From NCBI GenBank assembly GCA_016790075.1, contig JAEUPP010000023.1, positions 1-54,582 of the forward strand: 54,582 bases of DNA, written 5' to 3'. A program made the translations under genes and the position numbers. This document shows, piece by piece, positions 1 through 8,665 of the stretch; the first letter of the stretch is position 1; each line of letters opens with the position of its first letter. This stretch comes from Rhodanobacteraceae bacterium. GTDB lineage: Bacteria > Pseudomonadota > Gammaproteobacteria > Xanthomonadales > Rhodanobacteraceae. Below the pieces are notes generated by a model. That model saw only the letters and a program-made list of their open reading frames with translations, made no database searches and was not told the origin of the DNA.

Positions 1-879
1 CTCGCCGACAACACGCCAGTAACGCGAACCGATGGCCTTGACCCGCACCGGCCAGCGACTCGCGTCTTTCTCTATCTGTTCAACGATCCCTGGTGCTGCT
101 TCGGAAATCGTCCCACTGTGGCCATCCCGTAGCTGCTTGCCAGTCCAGTCCACCAGAGCCAGATAGTCCCGCAGTCGTATATCCGGCACAGTCGGGGTGA
201 TTGTCGCGGCTCGGGGTTGCACCACACAGGCCAGCAGTTGCGGGTGATCGTTCGCTTCCTGAACCCGCTCGCGCACGCTGGTGTGTTGTTGATCTTCCAT
301 CCGGTTGGCGATGCCCGCCCGGATCGGGTTCAAGTCCACATAGGCCATCGCCGCCAGCAACGCCTTTTCATCTTTCAATACCTGCGACTTGAAGCGGCCT
401 TCCCAGAATCGTCCCTTGCAGAGGTCTTCTGCGTTCGCGCGGCGGGCAATCGGTTCAACCAGACACTTCATCAGCCAGGACAAACTGCCCAGACGTTGGC
501 GGATCACGCCCAGACGAATCGGGTCATTCATCACCGACTGGCATTTCATCTCGAAAGCCGACGCGGTGGCCTCGCGCGGCGGAAACAGTCGCACCCAGCG
601 TTGTGCAATGTCTTCAGCACACCAGTGCGCAGGTGCCAGCGGATCAACTTCCAGCACCAGATGCAGGTGATTGCTCATCACGGCATAGGCATGGATCGCG
701 ACAGCAAAGCACTGCCCAACCAGGGCTATTCTGTCCGTGATCCAGTGCTTGCGATGTTCAAAGGAAATGCCGGTGTACTGGTCCTCACCACACAGCCAGG
801 CCCGGCGCACACAGCGTTGCACGCAGTGGAATACGCCGCGTTCATCCGAAGAGACCAATTGGGAGCGGGGCTGGGCCAT
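1..879 (-). CDS. REP-associated tyrosine transposase (RAYT/Y1 family), partial at window edge
   Basis: The frame is open for 293 codons and runs off the left edge, so the C-terminus is missing. The Y1 (IS200-like) signature is clear: NHLHLVLEV gives the metal-binding H71-x-H73 pair, and AMAYVDLNPIRAG carries the likely catalytic Tyr180. The segment GRFWEGRFKSQ before it is typical of the RAYT (former DUF1568) group. These single-copy HUH-type nucleases act on palindromic REP sequences and move or spread them rather than forming an ordinary insertion sequence. The start is the ATG at 879; the first residues (MAQPRSQLV) match the short family N-terminus. The start overlaps the last 38 bases of the gene upstream on the same strand, and a tandem repeat lies about 80 bp upstream. 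The family call is secure; activity is unknown. Confidence 0.85.
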   Translation of the reverse strand, partial: MAQPRSQLVSSDERGVFHCVQRCVRRAWLCGEDQYTGISFEHRKHWITDRIALVGQCFAVAIHAYAVMSNHLHLVLEVDPLAPAHWCAEDIAQRWVRLFPPREATASAFEMKCQSVMNDPIRLGVIRQRLGSLSWLMKCLVEPIARRANAEDLCKGRFWEGRFKSQVLKDEKALLAAMAYVDLNPIRAGIANRMEDQQHTSVRERVQEANDHPQLLACVVQPRAATITPTVPDIRLRDYLALVDWTGKQLRDGHSGTISEAAPGIVEQIEKDASRWPVRVKAIGSRYWRVVGE

Positions 880-1444
880 AAAGGCATTGTCTCGCCGCTG
901 CTTTGTGAGCGCATGCGAAAACATCCCGGTGCCGCGTCAGATTGTTCTGGTTTGTGCGTGGCTGTGTTTGCGTGGCTGTGTTTGCGGCTGTGTTTGCGGC
1001 TGTGTTTGCGTGCGGTCGGTTCGCGAGAAACGCCGTCACCGGCGGCGAAAAAAGGTCATTGTAGATATCGACCTCGATGCCCGCTGTCGGGTCGAGCTCG
1101 AATTCGAGCCAGTCATTGCCGAACTCGAGCAAGTCGCCATACGAACCGCCAGGCAGCGTGATCTCCAGGCGGTACAGCGGCACGTCGTCGAACGGATCAT
1201 TCCCGGCAAGGTGGTTTTCCCGACGCGAGAACCACGTGCGCTGCCAGTTGCGTATCTGATCGGGTGCATCGAGGTCGAACGACATGCCCGCACGGAAACC
1301 CGGCCAACCCGCATCGACGGTGTCGTACGCGAACACGACTTCGTCGCTGCTCGCGGGATTCACGGGTTCGGTCTGGTCCAGTCGCGCATACAGCCGGCGC
1401 GGCAATAAGGTTTCGCGGTACTCCGGTGAGAAGAAGCGATTCAT
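842..1444 (-). CDS. hypothetical protein, probably with a disrupted C-terminus
   Basis: A 200-residue acidic protein that I do not recognise. The ATG at 1444 is chosen because GAGGTG sits 7 bases upstream; a longer frame to 1477 has no such site. Residues up to about 145 look like a genuine folded protein rich in Asp, Glu and aromatics (for example DPFDDVPLYRLEITLPGG). From about residue 145 the frame enters a 12-bp tandem repeat that translates as Ala-Asn-Thr repeats. It then continues into unrelated-looking sequence overlapping the transposase start. The last third is therefore probably not native: the repeat and transposase seem to have replaced the original end. It has no signal peptide or membrane segment. 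Confidence 0.5.
   Translation of the reverse strand: MNRFFSPEYRETLLPRRLYARLDQTEPVNPASSDEVVFAYDTVDAGWPGFRAGMSFDLDAPDQIRNWQRTWFSRRENHLAGNDPFDDVPLYRLEITLPGGSYGDLLEFGNDWLEFELDPTAGIEVDIYNDLFSPPVTAFLANRPHANTAANTAANTATQTQPRTNQNNLTRHRDVFACAHKAAARQCLYGPAPLPIGLFG
961..1010 (+). repeat. 12-bp tandem repeat next to the RAYT transposase
   Basis: Four copies of GCTGTGTTTGCG lie at 961-972, 975-986, 987-998 and 999-1010, with an extra TG between the first two. The array sits about 80 bp upstream of the transposase start and forms part of the 3' end of the minus-strand hypothetical gene. On the plus strand it has a GTG-S-GTGT-like core (GTGGCTGTGT) that resembles two other arrays in this window. Confidence 0.85.
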
Positions 1445-1757
1445 TCGGGCACCTCGGCGATGTGGCGCGTCGTGCACTCGGGATCAGCAAAGCAAGCATG
1501 CGCAGTCAAGTCTCAACAAGTGACTTCACTGCGGGTTTCCTGTCACCGTCGAGTGATGCGACGCAGCACGCGCAGAGCGACTCCTGCGGGTGTCTAGCAA
1601 CAATCGTCTAGCGACAGTCTGCGCATTTACATCATCTGCTGGCGAGCCGCTCGCGGCGGCAGGTCGCTGCGCGATGCCGGCGCGGCCGGGTGCCAATCGC
1701 TCGAATCGCATGGCGGGGGTTCAGTGACAGCCTCGAATAGCCGTCTTCGACGAACCT
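1445..1757. other. intergenic stretch, no gene seen
   Basis: This 313-bp gap lies between two minus-strand genes. I see no reading frame with a convincing start or composition, no clear terminator with a T-run and no repeat. It should hold the promoter of the hypothetical gene that starts at 1444, but I could not pick one. Confidence 0.5.
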
Positions 1758-2282
1758 TCAGTTTGCCGGTTTCACCCGCGCCGCGCTGTTGTAGCCCTCC
1801 ACACGCAACCACCAGCTGCCGAACGTTCCGGGCTGGACCGTCACGGCGGGGCTGTCCAGCGGACGCGTCACCAACGAACTGCCATCAGTGACGCGCCATC
1901 GCTGCCCGTTCTCGAGCGTCAGCGTCGTGCCGGAGCTCCAGCCCTTGAACACGCCGGCTATGCGGCTCGATACGCGATTGTCAGCGGGCTCGGATTTCTT
2001 CTCAGCGCGTTCCGCGCGCGCCGGGTCTGCGGCGACGACCGCGGCGGCTGAAGCGGTGTCGGACGCCGGCGTCAAGGCGCGAAGCTCGCCGGCGTGTTCG
2101 ATCATGAATTGCTCGAGGACGGCGATCTCGGCGGGCGTGGCGCGCTCGAGTCCGGCTTCGCGGAACTTCGGCCCCATGAGCTGCTCGAGTCGAGACTTCG
2201 CGCTGTCGCCGAAGGCGGTGCCGGCAAGCGTGAGTACCCCGAGCAGTGCGCAGGCGGCGGAACGGATCAGGGCGCGGCACAT
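1758..2282 (-). CDS. small secreted protein of unknown function
   Basis: The product has 174 residues. The ATG at 2282 is chosen because GAGG lies about 8 bases upstream and a signal peptide follows at once (basic CRALIRS, then ACALLGVLTLAGTAFG, cleavage near residue 25). The mature part has a helical, acidic segment with a QFMIEHAGELRAL stretch, a low-complexity Ala-rich linker, and a beta-rich C-terminal part (residues about 110-170) with VFKGWSSGTTLTLENGQRW. Short secreted proteins with a similar G-W-x-G-x-x-L-x-NGQ-W block are, from memory, common as conserved hypotheticals in this bacterial group. It likely acts in the periplasm. No functional assignment is possible. Confidence 0.7.
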   Translation of the reverse strand: MCRALIRSAACALLGVLTLAGTAFGDSAKSRLEQLMGPKFREAGLERATPAEIAVLEQFMIEHAGELRALTPASDTASAAAVVAADPARAERAEKKSEPADNRVSSRIAGVFKGWSSGTTLTLENGQRWRVTDGSSLVTRPLDSPAVTVQPGTFGSWWLRVEGYNSAARVKPAN

Positions 2283-2731
2283 GGTGTGGTCCTCGGTGAG
2301 CCGCATTGGCGCGACCCGCGGATTCTCACGTGTCGCGGCGCGCGCGCCAAGCCCGGGGGCATACAGGATGTCCGGCAAACCGAGGCTGGTGAGGCACTCG
2401 AACTTGCCAGGTGGCGAGGACATCCGGGAGACGAAGAGCGCGGCGGGTTTCGTCACGGGTGCGCGTGAAGCTTCTCGCGGACCGAAACGGGACGACCGAA
2501 ACAATAGCCAATCGTGCTAGCAAATCGTGCCACCCACGAATCAGACTTTTCCCAGGCGTAACCGGGTCATTTTCCTACCCGCCCGCCGTAGTCGAAGGAC
2601 GCGCGGCGCTGTCCGGCGCTGTCTCCAGAGGACACGCACAACGCTTCCGTGACGTTTCATCCGGGCGCCCGGTTCGGGCGCTGCAGGATCGGCCCCCGGC
2701 CAACACCGTGAGACCGTCCGCACCGAGCCGC
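2283..2731. other. intergenic stretch, no gene seen
   Basis: This 449-bp gap lies between two minus-strand genes. Long frames cross it on both strands, but they are Arg-rich readings of high-GC sequence without start signals. I see no hairpin terminator, repeat or recognisable operator. Confidence 0.45.
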
Positions 2732-3982
2732 TCAGCGACTTGCTTGCGGGAGGCGATCGCGTGTGCTGCCTCGTGCAACAACCAAGGCCGCTACCACGGA
2801 TACAGCCAGCGCAGCGGCGGCGGTCGCATTCAGCGCAATGCTCCAGTCCGCACCAAACCAGCTACCACTGAGCCCGAGAACAAGCAGCGCCATCATCAGA
2901 CGCGCCAGATCCAGCGCCAGGGCATGGCGAGCTCCTTCCAGCCAGGCACAGAGTGCGGCCAGGCTGGCTACGGTCCAGGCCGCATAACCCAGCCCGCAGG
3001 CCATAGGCAGCTGCTCGGCACGGGCCAGGCAGTCGGCGCCGATCAGCATCAGTAGCGCAAACTGCAGGGCGGCGTAGACCTGTACCCCACGCGCAACACG
3101 CGGTGCATATTTGGCGCGTGTATACGGATCGAACGCGGGTTTGGTATTGGCTGCGGCGAGATCGGCCGGCTGCCAGCCCGGCGGCTTCCACCAGACTGCG
3201 AGCTTGTCGCGCCAGCGCCGGGTGCGCCAGCTGTCGCGCGCCAGTGCGGCATAGACTTCGAGGTTGGACCAGATGGGGTCGTAGCGGCGTAGGGGCGAGC
3301 GCGTGCCATAGATCACGGGCTCATCGGCGTCTTCATCGGCATAGGTGCCGAACAGCCGGTCCCAGAGTATCAGTATGCCGCCGTAGTTCCTGTCGAGATA
3401 ACGCTCGTTGACGCCATGGTGTACGCGGTGGTTCGAGGGCGAGGCGAATACCCTGTCGAACCAGCCGAGCTTGCCGATCTGCTCGGTATGTATCCAGTAC
3501 TGATACAGCAGGTCGATCAGGCCTACCGCGACGAACAGCAGCGGTGGATAGCCGAGCACGGCCATGGGCAGATAGAAGATCCAGCCGAGCAGGAAGCCGG
3601 AGCTGGTCTGGCGCAGCGCGGTGGAAAGGTTGAATTCTTCACTTTGGTGGTGCACCACGTGAGCGGCCCAGAGCACGCCGACCTCATGCCCCATGCGGTG
3701 ATGCCAGTAGTACAGAAAGTCGTACAGCAGCAGGCCGGACAGCCAGACCGCGACGCTGTCGACCGGCAGGCTCAACATGCGCAAGTGTTCGTAAACGGCG
3801 ACATAGACGCCGAGCATAATGAGTTTGGAAAAAATGCCGCTGACCTGCGACATGGCGCCCAGCCCTATGCTGCAGATGGCATCGGCGAAGTTGTAGGCCT
3901 GCATCCGGCGCCGATGTGCGACCAGGAGTTCGATGCCGATCAGTGCGAAGAAGACCGGTATGGCGTAGAGGATGGGATTCAC
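2732..3982 (-). CDS. fatty acid hydroxylase / sterol desaturase superfamily membrane protein
   Basis: An integral membrane di-iron oxygenase-type protein of 416 residues from a GTG at 3982; the same frame stays open to 4069 and no strong ribosome site decides the start. The His clusters that bind the di-iron centre are present in order: WHHRMGH, HVVHHQSEEFN and HRVHHGVN. They lie among hydrophobic segments in the first 230 residues, as in the fatty acid hydroxylase domain (Pfam FA_hydroxylase). The family includes alkylglycerol monooxygenase, sterol desaturases and carotenoid hydroxylases. A C-terminal extension of about 170 residues adds further membrane helices, which resembles the alkylglycerol-monooxygenase-like bacterial proteins. 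The substrate cannot be read from sequence. Confidence 0.85.
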   Translation of the reverse strand: MNPILYAIPVFFALIGIELLVAHRRRMQAYNFADAICSIGLGAMSQVSGIFSKLIMLGVYVAVYEHLRMLSLPVDSVAVWLSGLLLYDFLYYWHHRMGHEVGVLWAAHVVHHQSEEFNLSTALRQTSSGFLLGWIFYLPMAVLGYPPLLFVAVGLIDLLYQYWIHTEQIGKLGWFDRVFASPSNHRVHHGVNERYLDRNYGGILILWDRLFGTYADEDADEPVIYGTRSPLRRYDPIWSNLEVYAALARDSWRTRRWRDKLAVWWKPPGWQPADLAAANTKPAFDPYTRAKYAPRVARGVQVYAALQFALLMLIGADCLARAEQLPMACGLGYAAWTVASLAALCAWLEGARHALALDLARLMMALLVLGLSGSWFGADWSIALNATAAAALAVSVVAALVVARGSTRDRLPQASR

Positions 3983-4141
3983 GGCAGGCAGCTGGCGACG
4001 GGGTCTGGCCACCCTACAAAATTGTGCGAGAGGGCGGAAGTCGAAAAGCGCGGTGGCCCGACGTCGCAACGGCTGGGCCCTCCTGCGGTTGGGCGGATTC
4101 GGTGCGAAACCGGCCTGTATACGCCAGGTTTTCGCTGCGGA

Positions 4142-4362
4142 TCAGAATGTGATCGACCAGTTGTCGATCCTGCCTGTGTCGCAGCCTGCGTTGTGATTGA
4201 CACGCAGCTTCCAGGTACCGCTCAGTGATTTGCCGGAGAGATCCAGGCTCACGGTCTTGTTGATGCCGTTCGCGCTGCAGTCGCTGCGGCGCGGCTTCCG
4301 CCGGCGAACAGCGCCGTACCCAGGGCGAGGCAAAGTGCGGCAAGGCGAAACTGTGGTTTCAT
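4142..4362 (-). pseudogene. remnant of a secreted P-domain (proprotein convertase-type) protein
   Basis: Two halves of a gene lie in different frames. From the ATG at 4362, with GGAG 8 bases upstream, runs a clean signal peptide (MKPQFRLAALCLALGTALFA) that goes out of frame and stops about 40 codons in. In a shifted frame, ending in a stop at 4142, is the end of a P/Homo B domain: GINKTVSLDLSGKSLSGTWK, then a tail with DTGRIDNWSITF. That motif normally caps S8 peptidases or other secreted hydrolases and needs hundreds of residues before it. The simplest reading is a large internal deletion that joined the signal peptide to the last 45 residues out of frame. Confidence 0.7.
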
Positions 4363-4591
4363 CGACATTTCTCCACACCAGGACCGCGCAGCCGCGCACG
4401 CACTGGCGGCAACAGGGTCGCTAGTTTCGATATCCGGGTTTACCGGTGACGAAACGCCGGTACTATCGGTATTCCGGTTGCGTGGGTATTGACCGGTCCT
4501 GACATGCGGGGTGTTGGACAGGAGCGTAGCGAACGCGGGGGCGTCGCTGGCGTCGAGGCGGCAATAGTTGCCGCGGGCACGGGAGGGTGCG

Positions 4592-5365
4592 ATGTACACG
4601 TTTCAGCAAAGCGCCGGCAACGCGTCGGCGGGCGGTATTTCCTTGTCCATGCAGTCGGCTGCATGTGTCGCCGAACGATTGTTCGATTGTGCGCAGGACA
4701 CACTTTTCTTCGTGAAGAATCGCGAGGCGCGCTATGTCGCGGTCAACCATACCCTGGTCGATCATTGTGGCGGGCGCAGCAAGGGGGACCTCATCGGCCG
4801 CACGGCGGAAGAGCTGTTTCCGGAGCCCTATGGCTCGTTCTACTACGCGCAGGACCGGTCCGTACTTGACCAGCGCGTCGAGATCCACGATCGGCTGCAG
4901 CGCGTGCCTCGGGCCGGCCGTGATTCGACATGGTGCATATCAAATAAATTTCCAATAGTAGAAAACAACAGTGTTGTCGGATTGTGCGGAATCTGCCGAA
5001 GCATCAATCCGTCCGACGAAAGCATCAACCGGGTCGCGCGAGCAATCGACTATCTGCAGCAGCATTATGGCGAGACCGTGCGCATAGAGGGGTTGGCGCA
5101 TATCGCCGGGCTCGGTACGCGGCGGCTCGAACGCCTCGTGAAAAAACTGTTCGACCGGACTCCGATGCAATTGCTCGCCCGCGTGCGCATCGAAGCCGCG
5201 GCGCAGTTGCTCGTCGGCGGTGAGGACAGCGTCGCGACGATAGCCAGTGCCTGCGGATATGCAGACCAGAGTGCCTTTACGCGGCAGTTCAAGGCGCTGA
5301 TCGGCGACACCCCACGGAGCTTTCGCGAACGCCGGCGGCGCAGGGCGGCGGTGCAGACGCAGTAG
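4592..5365 (+). CDS. AraC-family transcriptional regulator with N-terminal PAS domain
   Basis: The protein has 257 residues, starting at the ATG at 4592 with GGGAGGG upstream. Residues about 25-135 form a PAS-like sensor (NREARYVAVNHTLVDHCGG, then the GDLIGRTAEELFP stretch). Residues about 150-250 form the AraC/XylS double helix-turn-helix with the family signature ATIASACGYADQSAFTRQFK. It likely binds DNA in response to a small ligand or redox cue sensed by PAS. It lies about 350 bp upstream of, and codirectional with, the candidate metallophore operon, so it may be a local regulator; that is inference from position. AT-rich codons near 4940-4980 differ from the surroundings. Confidence 0.88.
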   Translation: MYTFQQSAGNASAGGISLSMQSAACVAERLFDCAQDTLFFVKNREARYVAVNHTLVDHCGGRSKGDLIGRTAEELFPEPYGSFYYAQDRSVLDQRVEIHDRLQRVPRAGRDSTWCISNKFPIVENNSVVGLCGICRSINPSDESINRVARAIDYLQQHYGETVRIEGLAHIAGLGTRRLERLVKKLFDRTPMQLLARVRIEAAAQLLVGGEDSVATIASACGYADQSAFTRQFKALIGDTPRSFRERRRRRAAVQTQ

Positions 5366-5534
5366 AGAGCCGCGAACGCGTCAGCAGCACCGCGCAACAA
5401 CTCTAGTAGTTCCACAATGCCTCCCGGTGCTCGCTCTGCAAGCGCCGGGCGGCCACTTTGAATCAGCCGGGCAAGAACAGACTGCAGCTTGATCAGAGGT
5501 CCGCCGGCTTCACGGTGAGCGGGGCGGGTAGTTG

Positions 5535-5605
5535 CGGGACACGCGCACCAAGGCCAGGACACGCACCAAGGCCAGGACACGCACCAAGGCCAGGACACGC
5601 ACCAG
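5535..5605 (-). repeat. 18-bp tandem repeat array
   Basis: Three near-identical copies of GGCCAGGACACGCACCAA lie at 5552-5569, 5570-5587 and 5588-5605 (last base changed). A degenerate fourth copy precedes them at 5535-5551. Read on the minus strand each unit contains GTGCGTGTCC, close to the GTGGGTGTCC of the array in mreC. Confidence 0.85.
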
Positions 5606-5660
5606 TGCGGCTTCGGAGCAATGGGTGGCCAGGCTGATTTCAGCCCGCCTTGATATAACC

Positions 5661-5688
5661 TTGTGAACATGAAATGTTATGTTATAAC
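5661..5688 (+). promoter_or_regulatory. predicted sigma-70 promoter of the TonB receptor operon
   Basis: TTGTGA (5661-5666) and TATAAC (5683-5688) are separated by 16 bp, a reasonable -35/-10 pair in otherwise GC-rich DNA. The -10 lies inside the Zur-like palindrome, the usual geometry for repression by a bound zinc sensor. Confidence 0.5.
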
Positions 5689-5693
5689 GTAAC
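5671..5693 (+). promoter_or_regulatory. Zur-box-like operator
   Basis: The 23-bp site has the core GTTATGTTATAAC, an inverted repeat GTTAT/ATAAC. It matches the gammaproteobacterial Zur consensus (GTTATANTATAAC core, flanks GAAAT and ATTTC) at about 18 of 22 defined positions, with the left flank GAAAT exact. Zur is the zinc-sensing Fur-family repressor; it would shut the operon when zinc is plentiful. The site ends 28 bp before the receptor start codon and overlaps the -10 element. A Fur box (GATAATGATAATCATTATC type) does not fit. Confidence 0.65.
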
Positions 5694-5720
5694 TATTCTG
5701 TGTTCAGAGTGGGCAGCTCC

Positions 5721-7940
5721 ATGCGTCTTCGTTTCCGCGACACCCCTGCGGCATTGGTTTGCAGCCTCGCGCCGCTATTGTTTTCTCCGAGCGCGCTTGC
5801 CGGGACCGCTGAGCCGGCAACCGCTATGAAGAGCAAGCCGACGACGACGCTCGACAAGGTCGATGTAACGGCCGCGTCCCGCAGAAAGTCACGGCTGGAT
5901 GCGCCGGCAGAAACAGCTTCGCGGCTGGGATTGAGCGCGCGGGAGACACCGGCCAGTGTTGACCTCCTCACGCAAGAGGACATGCAAGCACGCGGCGCGC
6001 GCAGCACCAACGAGGCTGTTCTTGCCGCGCCCGGAGTAACCGCTGCCAATCTGCCTTCGGCACCCGGCTCCCTGTCCTTGCGGGGGTTCACCGGTGGAGC
6101 GATTTCGCTGTTGTTCGACGGTGTGCGGCAGACGGCTGCGCCGCTGGTCGCGCGGGACTTTGACCTCTGGAGTTTTGAACGGATCGAAGTACTGAAGGGG
6201 CCGGCTTCGGTGCTGTACGGAGAAGGTGCGCTTGCTGGCGCGGTCAATCTGGTGCCGAAGCGTCCGCTACGGGACACCCACCTGATCAGCGGCATGTTGA
6301 GCGGCGGCAGTTTCGGAAGTACCCGGCTGGGATTCGATGCGAACGTCGCGCTCAACACCGATGCCGCGCTGCGGACCGTACTCAGTCACCGTCGCTCCGA
6401 CGGCTATGTCGACGATACGGCCAGCGAGGCCTTTGCCGGCACCTTCAGCGCGAGCTGGCAGCCGCGGGACGATCTGCAGATTGATCTGGCCTATGACCAT
6501 TTTTCCGACGACTATGCCACCGCCTACTGGGGTACGCCCCTGGTCCCGCTGGCCACTGCTCGGAATCCGAGCAGCCTGGTTCGCAGCGCAAATGGACAAG
6601 TTCTCGATCGCGCGCTGCGCAAGGCCAACTACAACGTCGACAACGGCCTGCAGGACGCGGAAAGTGATTGGCTGAGGACCCGGATGTCCCTGCAGATCAG
6701 CGACAGTCTGCGCTTTTCAAATGAACTCAGCGCTGTCGACACGACGCGGCGCTGGCGCAATGCAGAGACGTACACGTTCAACGCTGCAACCGGATTGCTC
6801 GATCGCAGCCTGACCCACATCCAGCACGATCATCAGTACTGGCTGGAGCGCGCCGCGCTCTCGTCCGATACGGAAATCGGTTCCCGCCGCAACCGGTTCA
6901 CGGTGGGTATGGAGCTGAGCAGGAACGATTTCTTCACCGTACGGCGCTTCGGCACTACGACCAGCGTCGATCCTTACCGGCCAATGCGTGGCCTGTTTCC
7001 GCTTGGCGACACATCGGCCATGTTCCCGGGAGCTGGCAACCGGGCGAACTTTGACTCGGCGACGACGGTTCGATCTGTTTTCCTGGAGAACGCGTTCAAT
7101 CTGACGCCGCGCTGGCTGATGCTGGGTGGTGCACGTTATGACCATATCGTCCTGGACCGGTCGGTGCGGGATCTGAATGCGAACACCCTGACCGAGTTCG
7201 ACCGCACCTATCAGCCCCTGTCGTGGCGTGTGGGCACGGTCTTTGAGCTGACGCCTGATGCGCAGCTGTATGCGCAATACAGCGTCGCCAGTGCGCCCGT
7301 CGGCTCGATGCTGCTGATCTCGCTGGCCAATTCGCGCTTCAACCTGACGACAGGCCGTGCTCTGGACGCCGGGCTCAAGATGTCGCTGCTGGATGATCGT
7401 GTTGATTTCACCGTCGGCGGCTACGCGATCCAGCAGGACGACATCATTACCCGTGATCCGGCCAACCCTGCGATCTCCGTTCAAGGGGGAAGGCAGTCCT
7501 CACGCGGACTGGAAGCCGCTGTATCGGCCCGGCTCTCGGAAGCTTTGCGCATCGACGCGAATCTGGCCGTGCTGGACGCGCGATTCGATACCCTGGTCGA
7601 AGCCGGTGGCGCCAACCGCGCAGGCAACACACCGCCCAATGTGCCGCAGCAGATGGCGAGTGTGTTCGCGGCTTACCAGATCAGTGGCACGCCGCTGACC
7701 GTGAGCGCGGGGCTGCGCCACGTTGGGTATTTTTATACAAATAACGCCAATACCATCCGCGTCGGCCGGCATACGGTGTACGACGCGGCCATTGCTTGCC
7801 GGTTGCCGTTCGGTGAGCTGGCGCTGCGTGGCCGGAACCTGTCGGACGCACTGTACGCCGACTGGGCAGGCGGCGCAGCCAGCCAGGTAGTGCTGGGTGC
7901 GCCGCGCAGCGTTGAGCTTGGCCTGACGGTGGCGTTTTGA
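5721..7940 (+). CDS. TonB-dependent receptor, siderophore/metallophore type
   Basis: An outer membrane receptor of 739 residues. The ATG at 5721 opens a signal peptide (MRLRFRDTPAALVCSLAPLL, cut near SALA-GT). A plug domain follows at about 60-170 with familiar landmarks: SVDLLTQEDMQARGA, GSLSLRGF, FDGVRQT and FERIEVLKGPASVLYGEGA, which leads into AGAVNLVPKRP. The rest is a beta-barrel ending in Phe (LGLTVAF), as such barrels do. The plug resembles FhuA-type siderophore receptors. The Zur-like operator directly upstream suggests that the cargo is zinc or a zinc chelate, by inference. Its stop overlaps the start of the ABC ATPase gene, so the transport genes are translationally coupled. Confidence 0.92.
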   Translation: MRLRFRDTPAALVCSLAPLLFSPSALAGTAEPATAMKSKPTTTLDKVDVTAASRRKSRLDAPAETASRLGLSARETPASVDLLTQEDMQARGARSTNEAVLAAPGVTAANLPSAPGSLSLRGFTGGAISLLFDGVRQTAAPLVARDFDLWSFERIEVLKGPASVLYGEGALAGAVNLVPKRPLRDTHLISGMLSGGSFGSTRLGFDANVALNTDAALRTVLSHRRSDGYVDDTASEAFAGTFSASWQPRDDLQIDLAYDHFSDDYATAYWGTPLVPLATARNPSSLVRSANGQVLDRALRKANYNVDNGLQDAESDWLRTRMSLQISDSLRFSNELSAVDTTRRWRNAETYTFNAATGLLDRSLTHIQHDHQYWLERAALSSDTEIGSRRNRFTVGMELSRNDFFTVRRFGTTTSVDPYRPMRGLFPLGDTSAMFPGAGNRANFDSATTVRSVFLENAFNLTPRWLMLGGARYDHIVLDRSVRDLNANTLTEFDRTYQPLSWRVGTVFELTPDAQLYAQYSVASAPVGSMLLISLANSRFNLTTGRALDAGLKMSLLDDRVDFTVGGYAIQQDDIITRDPANPAISVQGGRQSSRGLEAAVSARLSEALRIDANLAVLDARFDTLVEAGGANRAGNTPPNVPQQMASVFAAYQISGTPLTVSAGLRHVGYFYTNNANTIRVGRHTVYDAAIACRLPFGELALRGRNLSDALYADWAGGAASQVVLGAPRSVELGLTVAF

Positions 7941-8665
7941 GCGCTGTGCGGCCGGAGTCGCCTGTACTGCGGCTGCAGGCCGTCACCAAGTCGTTCGCAG
8001 GCCGGCCCGCGGTGGATGAGCTGTCGCTGGAGCTTGCCGCGGGCGAGGTCTATGCGTTGCTCGGCCCCAACGGTGCGGGAAAGACCACGACGTTGAATCT
8101 GATCCTTGGCTTCGATGTGCCGGACAAGGGCACGATCGAGGTCGGTGGCAGTTGTGTGACGCGCGACCCGGTCGCGGTTCGCGCGAGGATGGCCTATCTC
8201 CCGGAAACGGTGATGCTGCATCCGTCGCTCAGTGGAATGGAAAATCTCCACTATTTTTCCCTGCTTGGCGGGACGAGGCTGTGCGCCGCGCAGATGGGCC
8301 GGCTGCTGACGGAGGCCGGGTTGCCGGCCGCTGCGCACAGCCAGCGCACGGCGGTGTACTCCAAAGGCATGCGGCAAAAAGTTGGACTGGCCATCGCCCT
8401 GGCCAAACAGGCGGAATTGCTGCTGCTGGATGAGCCGACTTCAGGTCTGGATGTCAGCGCCGCCAATGAATTCTCGCAGTTGGTGCGCACTGCCTCCGGC
8501 CGCGGTATGGCCGTACTGATGGCGACCCATGACCTCAGCCGCGTTACGGATGTGGCGCATCGCCTGGGTGTGCTGCGAGCCGGGCGGCTGGTGTTCGAGT
8601 CGGCGACGGCGGCGTTGTCGCCGGCAGATCTTGAGGCGTCCTATCTGCGCCAGATCGCGGCATGA
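7937..8665 (+). CDS. ABC transporter ATP-binding protein (ABC-2 type)
   Basis: The protein has 242 residues. The frame starts at a TTG at 7937 that overlaps the receptor stop (TTGA); a GTG at 7946 is the alternative. Walker A is GPNGAGKTT (residues 43-51), the signature is YSKGMRQKVGLAIALA, and Walker B is LLLLDEPTSGLD, followed by the H-loop in LMATHDLS. The YSKGMRQ-type signature is common in ATPases that drive ABC-2 permeases. It should pair with the two permeases that follow without gaps, at the cytoplasmic face of the inner membrane. Confidence 0.93.
   Translation: MSAVRPESPVLRLQAVTKSFAGRPAVDELSLELAAGEVYALLGPNGAGKTTTLNLILGFDVPDKGTIEVGGSCVTRDPVAVRARMAYLPETVMLHPSLSGMENLHYFSLLGGTRLCAAQMGRLLTEAGLPAAAHSQRTAVYSKGMRQKVGLAIALAKQAELLLLDEPTSGLDVSAANEFSQLVRTASGRGMAVLMATHDLSRVTDVAHRLGVLRAGRLVFESATAALSPADLEASYLRQIAA

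Larger units (their letters stand above)
5366..5720. other. regulatory gap ahead of the metallophore operon
   Basis: This 355-bp stretch holds no gene. It contains an 18-bp tandem array (5535-5605), then an AT-rich patch unlike its surroundings with a promoter and a Zur-box-like palindrome (5661-5693). The rest shows nothing I can name. Confidence 0.7.

Noticed and set aside
217-1161. Long plus-strand frame over the transposase region
   Set aside because: It is antisense to a clear RAYT transposase with intact catalytic motifs, and its product is Arg/His-rich with no domain.
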